Origin: RGIG7213 sp045124505
GTDB lineage: Bacteria; Bacillota; Clostridia; Oscillospirales; CAG-272
Reading direction: 5' to 3'
DNA: 64,000 bases
Assembly (NCBI GenBank): GCA_045124505.1
Contig: JBGVLZ010000061.1
Coordinates: 62,001-126,000, forward strand
Under the pieces are notes generated by a model that made no database searches, had not been told where the DNA came from, and was given only the letters and a program-made list of their open reading frames with translations. Below are positions 9,037 to 17,900 of this stretch, piece after piece. Numbering within the stretch: position 1 is the first letter of the stretch; the number at the start of each line of letters is the position of its first letter. A program made the position numbers and the translations under genes.

Positions 9037-9474
9037 ATGGAATTAACAGTTAAAAAATTTGATGAACTCACAACATATGAGCTCTATGCGATACTGCAAG
9101 CAAGAATACAGATCTTCACCGTGGAGCAAAACTGCCCGTATCAGGATCTTGACGGAAAGGACTGGGAGTGCTACCATATATTTTTCAGTGAAAACGGAAA
9201 AATACTTGCATATTGCAGGACAGCACCCAAAGGACTTATATATGACAACGTTACAATAGGCAGGGTAATTACTGTTGCAAGAGGAACGGGGCTTGGCAAA
9301 AAGCTTATGAATGAAGCCCTCAAGGTTGCAAAAGAAAAGCTTTCAGCCGACACAGTTTCAATCGGTGCACAGATACAGGCACAGGGATTTTATGAAAAAT
9401 GCGGCTTTATACCGACAGATGAAAAATATATTGAAGACGGTATACCGCACGTTATGATGTATAAAAACATATAA
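9037..9474 (+). CDS. elaA: GNAT-family N-acetyltransferase, ElaA-like
   Basis: A 145-residue protein closely matching the ElaA branch of GNAT acetyltransferases. It has an L-Y-A-I-L-Q-A-R-I-x-I-F-T-V-E-Q start, the CPYQDLDGKD motif, and the acetyl-CoA loop V-A-R-G-T-G-L-G-K-K-L (about residues 79-90). The C-terminal Q-A-Q-G-F-Y-E-K-C-G-F motif is also typical. It would transfer an acetyl group from acetyl-CoA to an amine; the physiological substrate of ElaA is not established. A consensus promoter precedes it and a bidirectional hairpin follows. Length is typical for the family. Confidence 0.9.
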   Translation: MELTVKKFDELTTYELYAILQARIQIFTVEQNCPYQDLDGKDWECYHIFFSENGKILAYCRTAPKGLIYDNVTIGRVITVARGTGLGKKLMNEALKVAKEKLSADTVSIGAQIQAQGFYEKCGFIPTDEKYIEDGIPHVMMYKNI

Positions 9475-9475
9475 A

Positions 9476-9505
9476 AATGATCCGCATCAGTTGATGCGGA
9501 TCATT
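9476..9505. terminator. Bidirectional terminator between convergent genes
   Basis: AATGATCCGCATCA and TGATGCGGATCATT form a perfect 14-bp stem with a 2-base loop, squeezed between the stop of elaA and the stop of the leftward small gene. Confidence 0.85.
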
Positions 9506-9507
9506 TA

Positions 9508-9738
9508 TTAGTGGCACGCTTTCCATTCTTCAGCCTTTGCTGCTGACATTCTTGTAATATTTTCTGCAGGATGAATTGACTTTTCTCCGCCGTTTACGTA
9601 AAGAAAATACTTGCCGCCCTCTGTTACATAAAGGGATTCTTCGTAGCCTTCGGGATCACCGAAATATCCTTGCGTGTATTTTTTAAGAAGCTGTGATGCC
9701 TCTGTATCATACTCAACTTTACAGATTATTTTCTTCAT
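9508..9738 (-). CDS. Small conserved-looking hypothetical protein (76 aa)
   Basis: A 76-residue soluble protein with no signal peptide or membrane segment, starting MKKIICKVEYDTE and ending EEWKACH. I do not recognise a named domain. The sequence has the composition of a compact alpha/beta protein with several aromatic residues (Y-F-G-D-P-E-G-Y-E-E-S-L-Y; Y-F-L-Y-V-N-G-G). A strong ribosome site (AGGAGGG) lies right before the ATG, and the gene ends against a shared bidirectional terminator. Both points support that it is real. It is transcribed on its own or weakly from upstream; no function is proposed. Confidence 0.75.
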   Translation of the reverse strand: MKKIICKVEYDTEASQLLKKYTQGYFGDPEGYEESLYVTEGGKYFLYVNGGEKSIHPAENITRMSAAKAEEWKACH

Positions 9739-9808
9739 TTCTACCCTCCTATCACTCTGATCTTTGTCAGTTATATCACAAAAGAATGTTTATTTCAAGT
9801 GTTTTTTG

Positions 9809-10564
9809 TTAAGACGGTGTATACGCTTCGAGTATATCAAGCGCACTGTATTTATACAAACACTTTTCAAGCATTTTGCCGTCAGGCTCAATGCTTACCG
9901 AGGTAAGATTGTACGGATCGTCCTTGTAAGGATTTTCAATCTTATTTTCATTTTTAAAGTATTCTTTAAGATAGATAAGTGCATTTCCTTCGGGGAATAT
10001 CACATTTCCCGAGCCCACCGTTATATCAAGATAAGAAAACTTATCAAGAAGTGCTTTGGTTTTTACATTAAAAGGGTTTTCGTCATTTACACTTACAAGC
10101 CATGCAGGCTGAAGTCTGATATTTCCGCCGTTGTTTTTAACACACTCTGCAAAAATTTTTACATATTCTATCGGTATTGTTTCCTGATGAAAAGCGTCAA
10201 CTGACAGTAAAATATCATTTGCTCCGCTTTTTACAACATTTTCCGCAACCGTTTCTATTACATTTTTATCTTTGCTGAAAAATCCGTTTGTTATGATCTG
10301 CCGTTTCGGAATACCGAGACGTGCCGCACATCCTTGAATATCGCACACGGTATCTGCAAATAAAAGCGGCTCACCTCCGAATGTCATAAGAGAATTTATA
10401 CTGTACGCACTCACAATATCCTCAACAGCTTTTACAACTGTATCGCTTTTCACGCTTTGTAAACTGTTTATATGATCCCCTTGCGAGCAATGCTTGCATC
10501 TGCCGGTGCAGGCATTTGTTATAATGACCTCTATACGGTTTAAATTCCTCAAATACTTATTCAT
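9809..10564 (-). CDS. Radical SAM domain protein
   Basis: A 251-residue protein with the radical-SAM [4Fe-4S] motif CTGRCKHC (C19, C23, C26) and the GGEP motif that contacts S-adenosylmethionine (about residues 65-70). A later strand (I-L-L-S-V-D-A-F-H-Q-E) fits the TIM-barrel core. The C-terminal part has a conserved-looking S-I-E-P-D-G-K-M-L-E-K-C stretch but no full set of auxiliary-cluster cysteines, so it is not an obvious SPASM enzyme. The start at 10564 overlaps the aldo/keto reductase stop by 8 bases (ATGAATAA), so the two are very probably translationally coupled. The reaction and substrate are not identifiable from sequence. Confidence 0.85.
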   Translation of the reverse strand: MNKYLRNLNRIEVIITNACTGRCKHCSQGDHINSLQSVKSDTVVKAVEDIVSAYSINSLMTFGGEPLLFADTVCDIQGCAARLGIPKRQIITNGFFSKDKNVIETVAENVVKSGANDILLSVDAFHQETIPIEYVKIFAECVKNNGGNIRLQPAWLVSVNDENPFNVKTKALLDKFSYLDITVGSGNVIFPEGNALIYLKEYFKNENKIENPYKDDPYNLTSVSIEPDGKMLEKCLYKYSALDILEAYTPS

Positions 10565-11558
10565 ATCTTCCGTTACAGATATCATCTATCAATTCAAGCT
10601 CTTCGGCTGTAAAATATGCACCTTGTGATGCTTTTATATTATCTGTTATCTGTTCGGGCTTTGATGCACCGATGAGTACGCTCACTATTTCCTCTTTTGC
10701 AAGTACCCATTTAAGAGATGTGACAGCAAGCGTTTCGCCTCTTTGCTTTGCGAGATCATTGAGCTTTTTGATTTTTTTAATAATTTCCGGTGTTACAGAG
10801 CTTTCATTCAAGAAACGGCCGTCAGTCATAATTCGGCTGTCAGCGGGAATACCGTCAATATATCTGTTCGTCAAAAGGCCTTGGGCAAGAGGTGAAAATG
10901 CAATCATTCCGCAACCGACATCAGAAGACATTTCAAGTGCACCGTTTTCCTCGACTGTTCTGTTGAAAATACTGTACCTGTTCTGATTTATTATAAACGG
11001 GCATTTAAGCTCTTTAAGAATATCAGATGCCTTTTTCATTCGATCGCCGTCGTAATTTGAGAGTCCGACATAAAGCGCTTTGCCGCTTTTAACAATACTG
11101 TCAAGCGCACCCATTGTTTCCTCAAGCGGTGTTTCGGGATCAGGTCTGTGGTGGTAAAAAATATCAACATAATCAAGTCCCATACGTTGAAGACTCCTGT
11201 CAAGGCTTGCAATAAGATATTTACGTGAGCCGTGATCGCCGTAAGGGCCGTCCCACATTGTATAGCCCGCTTTTGTGCTTATAATCAGCTCATCTCGGTA
11301 AGTCTTCATATCATTTGCCATTATCTTACCGAAGTTTATTTCAGCCGTCCCGGGCCGAGGTCCGTAATTATTTGCCAGATCAAAGTGTGTTATTCCGTTA
11401 TCAAATGCGGTAAAGCACATTTTTTTCATATTTTCAAAATCCGAATTATCGCCGAAATTGTGCCAAAGACCGAGTGACACAGCAGGCAGCTTAAGTCCGC
11501 TTTTTCCGCAGCGGTTATATGAAATTCTTTCGTATCTTCCGTTATCAGCCTTGTACAT
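10557..11558 (-). CDS. Aldo/keto reductase, YghZ / L-glyceraldehyde-3-phosphate reductase type
   Basis: A 333-residue AKR that follows E. coli YghZ along its length. It shares the opening Y-x-R-C-G-K-S-G-L-K-L-P, S-L-G-L-W-H-N-F-G, the THFDLANNYGP segment with catalytic Asp and Tyr, the Lys in ISTKAGY and the His in FYHHRPD. It also has the NADPH-binding S-V-L-I-G-A-S-K-P-E-Q near the C-terminus. Relatives reduce aldehydes such as methylglyoxal or L-glyceraldehyde 3-phosphate. The start at 11558 follows GGAGG at 5-6 bases. It is the first gene of a two-gene unit with a radical SAM protein and has its own consensus promoter. Family certain; in vivo substrate uncertain. Confidence 0.92.
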   Translation of the reverse strand: MYKADNGRYERISYNRCGKSGLKLPAVSLGLWHNFGDNSDFENMKKMCFTAFDNGITHFDLANNYGPRPGTAEINFGKIMANDMKTYRDELIISTKAGYTMWDGPYGDHGSRKYLIASLDRSLQRMGLDYVDIFYHHRPDPETPLEETMGALDSIVKSGKALYVGLSNYDGDRMKKASDILKELKCPFIINQNRYSIFNRTVEENGALEMSSDVGCGMIAFSPLAQGLLTNRYIDGIPADSRIMTDGRFLNESSVTPEIIKKIKKLNDLAKQRGETLAVTSLKWVLAKEEIVSVLIGASKPEQITDNIKASQGAYFTAEELELIDDICNGRYE

Positions 11559-11581
11559 AAAACCTCCGTATTTTAAATTAC

Positions 11582-11610
11582 TTGACATATACACTTTTAT
11601 AATGTAAAAT
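11582..11610 (+). promoter_or_regulatory. Sigma-A promoter for the DUF4298 gene
   Basis: TTGACA (11582-11587) and TAAAAT (11605-11610), 17-base spacer, 44 bases before the start at 11655. It abuts the opposite-strand promoter at 11612-11640. Confidence 0.65.
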
Positions 11611-11611
11611 A

Positions 11612-11640
11612 ATTATAGCACAGTAAAGCATTCACGTCAA
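11612..11640 (-). promoter_or_regulatory. Sigma-A promoter for the aldo/keto reductase-radical SAM operon
   Basis: On the minus strand, TTGACG (11635-11640) and TATAAT (11612-11617) with a 17-base spacer. Confidence 0.75.
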
Positions 11641-11654
11641 GGAGAATTTATTAC

Positions 11655-11948
11655 ATGAAGACGAGGCACATAGTAAAAAGAATACGTTGCATGGAAAATC
11701 TTATGGATGAAGTTATTTATGCATTTGAACATTCCAAAAACTTTCACAATAGCAAAAGAATGTCGGAAAACGTAAAAAGACTGACAGAGTATATGGATTC
11801 GGGCACATGGCTTTCCGACTTTGAAAAGCATGAGCGCGGAGAGCTTCCGCAAAAGCTCAAATGCGGTGTACTTTCCGAGGACACCTTATATAATTTAATA
11901 TGCGATATAGAGCATGAAAAACGAAACCAAAAAAACAATGGAACTTGA
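11655..11948 (+). CDS. DUF4298 family protein
   Basis: A 97-residue protein with the DUF4298 pattern: an N-terminal amphipathic helix with R-I-R-x-M-E, a central E-Y-M-D-S-G-T-W-L-S-D-F-E-x-H-E-R-G-E-L-P segment, and the diagnostic K-x-G-V-L-S-E-D-T-L-Y-N-L end. The family is common in Firmicutes and has no known role. A good ribosome site (AAGGAG) precedes the ATG. The stop codon lies within the stem of the downstream bidirectional terminator. Confidence 0.85.
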   Translation: MKTRHIVKRIRCMENLMDEVIYAFEHSKNFHNSKRMSENVKRLTEYMDSGTWLSDFEKHERGELPQKLKCGVLSEDTLYNLICDIEHEKRNQKNNGT

Positions 11949-11970
11949 AATCAAGTTCCATTGTTTTTTT
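11936..11970. terminator. Bidirectional intrinsic terminator
   Basis: CAATGGAACTTGA and TCAAGTTCCATTG form a perfect 13-bp stem with a two-base loop. A seven-T run follows on the plus strand and a seven-A run precedes it, so it serves both the DUF4298 gene and the convergent giant gene. Confidence 0.9.
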
Positions 11971-11975
11971 ATTAT

Positions 11976-14900
11976 TTAATATTCTCTTCTGACCTTTTTT
12001 ATCAAAAGCACAGTTGATGCAAATGATATTACCGTTATAAGCGCTGTAAGAGGTATAGTATCAAACGTCGGCGGATTATCTGCCTCTCTGTCGATAACAA
12101 ACAAGACGTCAACTGTAACATCATGTGACGGTTGGACAAATGTATATGTGCCGTCATTATTGTCCGTAACAGACACGATGTTACCGTTTGTATCCGTAAC
12201 TGTCACGCTCTCTGTTTTATATCCCGCATCGGGAATTACGGTAACTGTAACTATTCCGTTTTCCTCACACTCACTCTTATCAACCGTCACCGTGCCGTGT
12301 TCGGTACCGTTTACAGATACGGTGTAAACAGGTGCGGGGATATCGGGATCAGATCCCACATTTATTTCCGCCGATGCGGTAATACCGCAAGACGGATAAT
12401 ATGCATAAAGTGTTGTCGTGCCGTTTTTGTTTGCGCTTATCACACCGTTTTCATCGACCGTTGCAACTGTAGGATCTGACGTTGTAAATACAACATCGCC
12501 TGCAAGTGAATCCCACGGCGCTGCCTTTGAGCTTACACCGAATGTCATTCCGCTTGCAAGGTCAATTCTCTTTGCACCGCCGTTTATTTCAGCGCATACA
12601 GGCTCACCGGGGATAAACTTCATGGAAACAGAAGAATGTTCTTTATCCGATATGTATGTCGAAAGCTTCATATCTATATATCCCAATGATGTAAAATCAT
12701 CGACAGACGGTGTAAACGGTATCTTGATATCACAGCTTTCGCCTGATACAAGCGCAGGAATATCAAATTCGCCGTAAAGCTTAACAGCCTTGGACATCTC
12801 TGTTTTTGTAAGCTTTCCTTTCGATGTCTGTGAATCCTTATTGCCGATATTCTTAACAGTTGCGTGTACAAAATACTGACCGTTATCAGAGCTTATCCGA
12901 TGATCCGTAAACTTCAGAACGCTTTCATAAGGCAGCTCCTTGCTGACTGTGTCGGGGTTAACTATATCAACATCATGCTCACTTACAGTAACCTCAATTG
13001 AAGCATTTGAAATATCATCGGGTATGGTCCACGGAACAGTTATTTTGTATGTTTGAGCCGCTTCAAGATGCATATCAAGCACCTCACTTGTAATAACTGT
13101 TTTGACTCCATCCTTGATCATACTTACTGTATAATCAAAGCCCGTTGTTGTAATAAGTCCTTCGTTCTTCACGGTGAAAACTATATTTTCCGTACTGCCG
13201 CCCACCAGACTTAACGGGAGCATTATATCATCGCCTGTAATGCTTATCGAGCCCTTGGGTCTGAATTCTATTTCAACAAGCTGATTTTTTCCTGTTTTAA
13301 CAGCACCGTTTTCATCTATCCAATGGCTGTAATGATTGGAAACAACAAATATGTCGTTTTCTTCGGTCATAACGATATCAAACTCGTCTATTACTTTTCC
13401 GTAGTCTGTTATCTGAACAGCCTTGCCGAAGCCCCAATTTTCATATACCTCCGTGTTATCGATATCGGTTTGTCCTTCGTTTTCGACAACGTCACGCTGA
13501 TAGTGTGCGCCGAACAGCTCAACACCGTTATCGCCCTCTGTGTGGTCTGATGACGTATAGAATATGTATATATCGTCACCGTTTGTTACAAGGCGGTAGT
13601 CGGAAATACTTACTGCTGATGACTCGTCCTGCTGAAGATTTTCACTTTCTGAGCTTATATCTCCGAAGTACAGTTCTTCAAAGAGTGTACGCTCATATTC
13701 CTCACGATCAAGTCCGAGCTCCGAGGCTGTCTTGCAATACCACCGCATATCACCTTTTTCCGCACTATCTTTATATACTGCCGAGGATGGCAAATCGGGA
13801 TCAAACATAGCTTCAAGCATACCGCTTACGTCAAGGAGATTGAATAAACCGCCGTTTTCAAGCCATGTAAGATATACCGTGCCGTCAATATTTGTAAGTG
13901 CGGGATTTGACTGGCTGACTGTATCATTCGTTATCGGAATGGGATAATACGTAACATCCGAATCAAGATCGGTAACTGTCAAGAACAGCTCACGGTCTTC
14001 ATACGTATTTAAATTACAGTCCTCATCGACCGTATATGCCGCAAGCATAAAGTTTGTTCCGTGGATATTTGCCGTTTCACACTTATAGTCAAACACCAGC
14101 GGATCCGTTAAAGCAGGATGCTTTACGGTTATAAATTCTTTGGAATCGATCGTTCTTGTGGTTACATCGCATACTACGTATGCCATTGTTGAATATGTTG
14201 CAGTAAGATCAAGAAGTCCCTCTTCCGTCTTTACATCGCTTATATCACGCTTCATATAACTGCAATAGAGCTTGTCACCGATAAGATTAAGCTGCGGTGC
14301 AAAATTGAAAAATTCATCGTCAATAAGCGTTATTTCTTCGCCGAATGTGCCGTTTTCATAAACCGCAACAGATATACCGAGCGAATTAAGCTTATCAAAA
14401 TTAGTATCATCTTCTGTGAATTTTCTGTTTGCATCAACCCATGCAACGACAGCCTTGCCGTTTTTGTAAAGCACAGCAGGGTTTGTATCTACCGTTCCGT
14501 CATCGGCAATCATTTCGGGCTTCGACCATGCACCGTCTTTGTATACTGTATAGAACAAAGCTGTATTGTTGAGGTCATCCTCAGTGCCTCTGTTGCCTAT
14601 GAAGAACAGCATACGCTGTCCGTCTTCAAATACTATGAGCTTGGGTCGTGTACGCTCAGCCGCATCGTCAAGAAGAACATTTCTGTTTACTTCCTCGGGA
14701 ATTGCCTTGATAAGTCCGTTATATCCGAAATCAGACATGTCGGACGTACCCGCATAATATTCACGAACTGAATCAGAAGTATTATCTTTTACAGCGGATG
14801 AACGTATGGGAGCCTTTGATGAGGACTCTACATTAATATTTTCTCCGAGGAACGAAATTCCTGTTTTTCCTTCGTAAACGCCGAAGCCGTATCTGAAATT

Positions 14901-17900
14901 GCCAATATCAAAATTAATACTGAGGCAAAGCAGATCAAATCCGATACCGCCCGATACCATGAGCAAAACACCGTAATTCTTTTCAAAATCAGATATAGGA
15001 AGGCTGAACTGCAATCCATAATTTGCATATCCTCTTGCAGAAAGAACGTTGCACATACCTACACCCGCCTGAGCAGTAATTGAAGCTGTCAAGCCAAATA
15101 TGGCATTTGTTTCACCGAGTCTTTTCTGAATATTTCCCGAATATTTGTCAAAATCTCCCGCAGTGAGGATATCTCCCCCATTACCTGACGGATAATATAC
15201 GAAGACATCTCCCTGAACTGATCCTGTAAAATTAACAAATACCGGCACGCCGTAGATAACACTGTAAATGTTCTGGCTGTAATTTGCCGCAACAGTAATA
15301 CCGACAGTGCCTGAGCAGAATACGTATTCACAACTTCCGGGATTGTAAATAAAATCGAATGCAAGCAGATAAAGAACATTGAACTTCATCGTTTTGGCTT
15401 TGGTGAAGCCCGAAAGCGGTTCACGTGCGGCGTCTTCCATATCGCTGCGGTATGCATCGAATATGTCTTTCTGACGTTTAAGATCCTGCAGATCCTTATT
15501 TAATTGATCTTTCTGTTCCTGTGTGCTTGCCTGCTTTATTGCTTCAATTGTCGCCATTGTACTGTCATTTAAGCTTTTTTCCGCAGCACTGATACCATTG
15601 AAATTTCCCTGCGATTTTTCCGCCGCATCACGCAAAGCGTTCAGCTTTTGCAACTTTTCCTTTGTACCGAGTGTTTGCGTACTATAAGCAAGAACATCCT
15701 CGTTTATTGCGAGGGTATAGCCCGTTGCTCTGCCTGCTTCATCCTTTCCCCATTCTGTTTTGGAGAAGCTGAGAAGTCCCGACGAAGCACTTGCGCTTGA
15801 TGCACCTATTATCGGAATATCAATTGCTTCCGTTTCATCCGTATCGTATGTTTTCGGGAATATAAGTGTATTTTCTATGTAGAATGAATAGCCTGTTTCC
15901 ACCTCGGGATATGTCACCAAATACGGATTTCCTTGGCTGTCATATTTTCTTTCGACGACACGTACACGCAGACGGTCACCGTTATGGAAATGCTGATTCA
16001 TTCCCTTAACAGAAAGCTCAAAAACACCGCCCTGATACGTTTCATCGGGATTGTTGACCTTAAAGCTTCCAAGACGTGTGCCTGCGGCATCGTAAAGTCC
16101 GAATTCCACTCTTTCGATAAGTCTTATTTCCGAATTTGACATATTTGAAACTATTGCTGTGAATGTCACCGTATCGTCAAATATCCTTATGGAGGTGTTG
16201 CTTTCATCCGTAGAATCATTATTCAAAGAATTTGCAAAACGGTATGTAACATCGGTTATGCGGGGTGCACCGTCGGGATATACAACCTCAAGCTCCGTAA
16301 GAACCGTTGAAGCACATCCGTCCTTGACGGTTCCGCCAAGTATAACATCAACGGTCTGCTTGTCGTTTCCGTTGAATATAAGCATTGTTATGCGGTCGCC
16401 CACTCTGCCGTAAACATAGCTTTCCGTTGACATATTGCCTGCCTTGAACGTACCGTCTTCATATGTCATTGTACTTACGCTGTCAACACCCTGAACAGGC
16501 TTCGTGCCGATAATTTTACCGTTTTCATCGAACTCGTTTGTGCCAAGCTCCTTTTGCATACCCGGAAGCGATATAAAATACTCAGAAACGGGAACACGCA
16601 TATTACCGTTTCCTGTTTGCCGTACAGTTGCATAATTTGAAACAACAGTACCGCTTACCGTGAATTTTACCATTTCGCTTACAGGTACTCTTTCGTAGCT
16701 TACTGTAAGCACGTTATCGTCTTTATTGCAACGTGCTTTAAAATGCAACTGCTTCGTTTTGTACACTGTGCCCGTCATATTATCAGTAATAACGGGAACA
16801 TAAACATAATTGCTGTCATCTGCATTCGAAACAATACTGACGGTGTATATTTCATTTACAGTCGGATTTATTTTTTCAAGAATACCGTTTCCGAACTTCT
16901 GTATATACAGTATATTTTTACCGCTGAGTCCGTTTTTATCAAGCGTATCGTTATCCACGAGTCCCTGATAATCTATTCCGTTTACGGTAAAATACTTCTC
17001 TGCTCCGTCCTTGAACCGTATTTCAATACAGTTATCGTTTTCGTCCATTGCAGGACGTATATAATAACCCGATTCCTTTCCGGACATAAGGCAAAGCGTT
17101 GAAAGACCGGGAAATCTGTAATAATTTGCACCTTTGTCATTTGAGTATTCATATCCCACAGCACGGTAATGCGTTTCATTGCTTACAGAACGAAGGTCAA
17201 GCACGTCGCCTGCATGGAATACATAATCACCTCGCTGTGAAATTTTCTCGTTTACAAATGATGCATCCATACCGCCTGCGGCTCCGACGATCTTTACAGA
17301 AACATCCTCATAGTCATATATGGGTTTGAAATGAAGCTTCTGATAATAACCGAGATTATAGCCGACGGTTTCCATCTGTACCGAGTCTATCCAGTCGATA
17401 AAATACGCATCGTACGGAACTGTTGTAAGATTTGCAAGTATTTTCTTTTTTTGCTGCTCAACAGCCGATGTTGAGTAATCCAAATATTCCCCTCTTTTAG
17501 CTGAAGTATTGTCAAGATATGCCAAAAGATCATCGGGATATGTAAGTGTTACGCTCTTACCGTTGGATGCATCGGGGTTTACGGTTATCTTGTATCCTTT
17601 GAGTACACCGAATTTTCCTGAATTTCCGTTTACCTTTACTTCGTTTTCCGTAAATACAAGATTTGATACCGCTGTATCGGGATTTGCGTAAATATCACGT
17701 GTTTGCCCAACACCTATTGCAGGCTGTGCTCCGCACTTTACCGTCATCTGAACAGGTGTGAATGATGCTGTTTCCGGTTTTCCGTCTGATATATTGCCCG
17801 TAAAATAGCTGAGCTGATCCGGATCGCTTATGCTTATTACATACTTTTTATACATCGCCGCAACACCGTAAACGCGGAGATACGACTTCGGCGTTCTGTT

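Noticed and set aside
9764..10204. Rightward open frame of 146 codons opposite the radical SAM gene
   Set aside because: It is antisense to a recognisable enzyme; the composition (Phe/Arg/Tyr-rich) is typical of a shadow frame.
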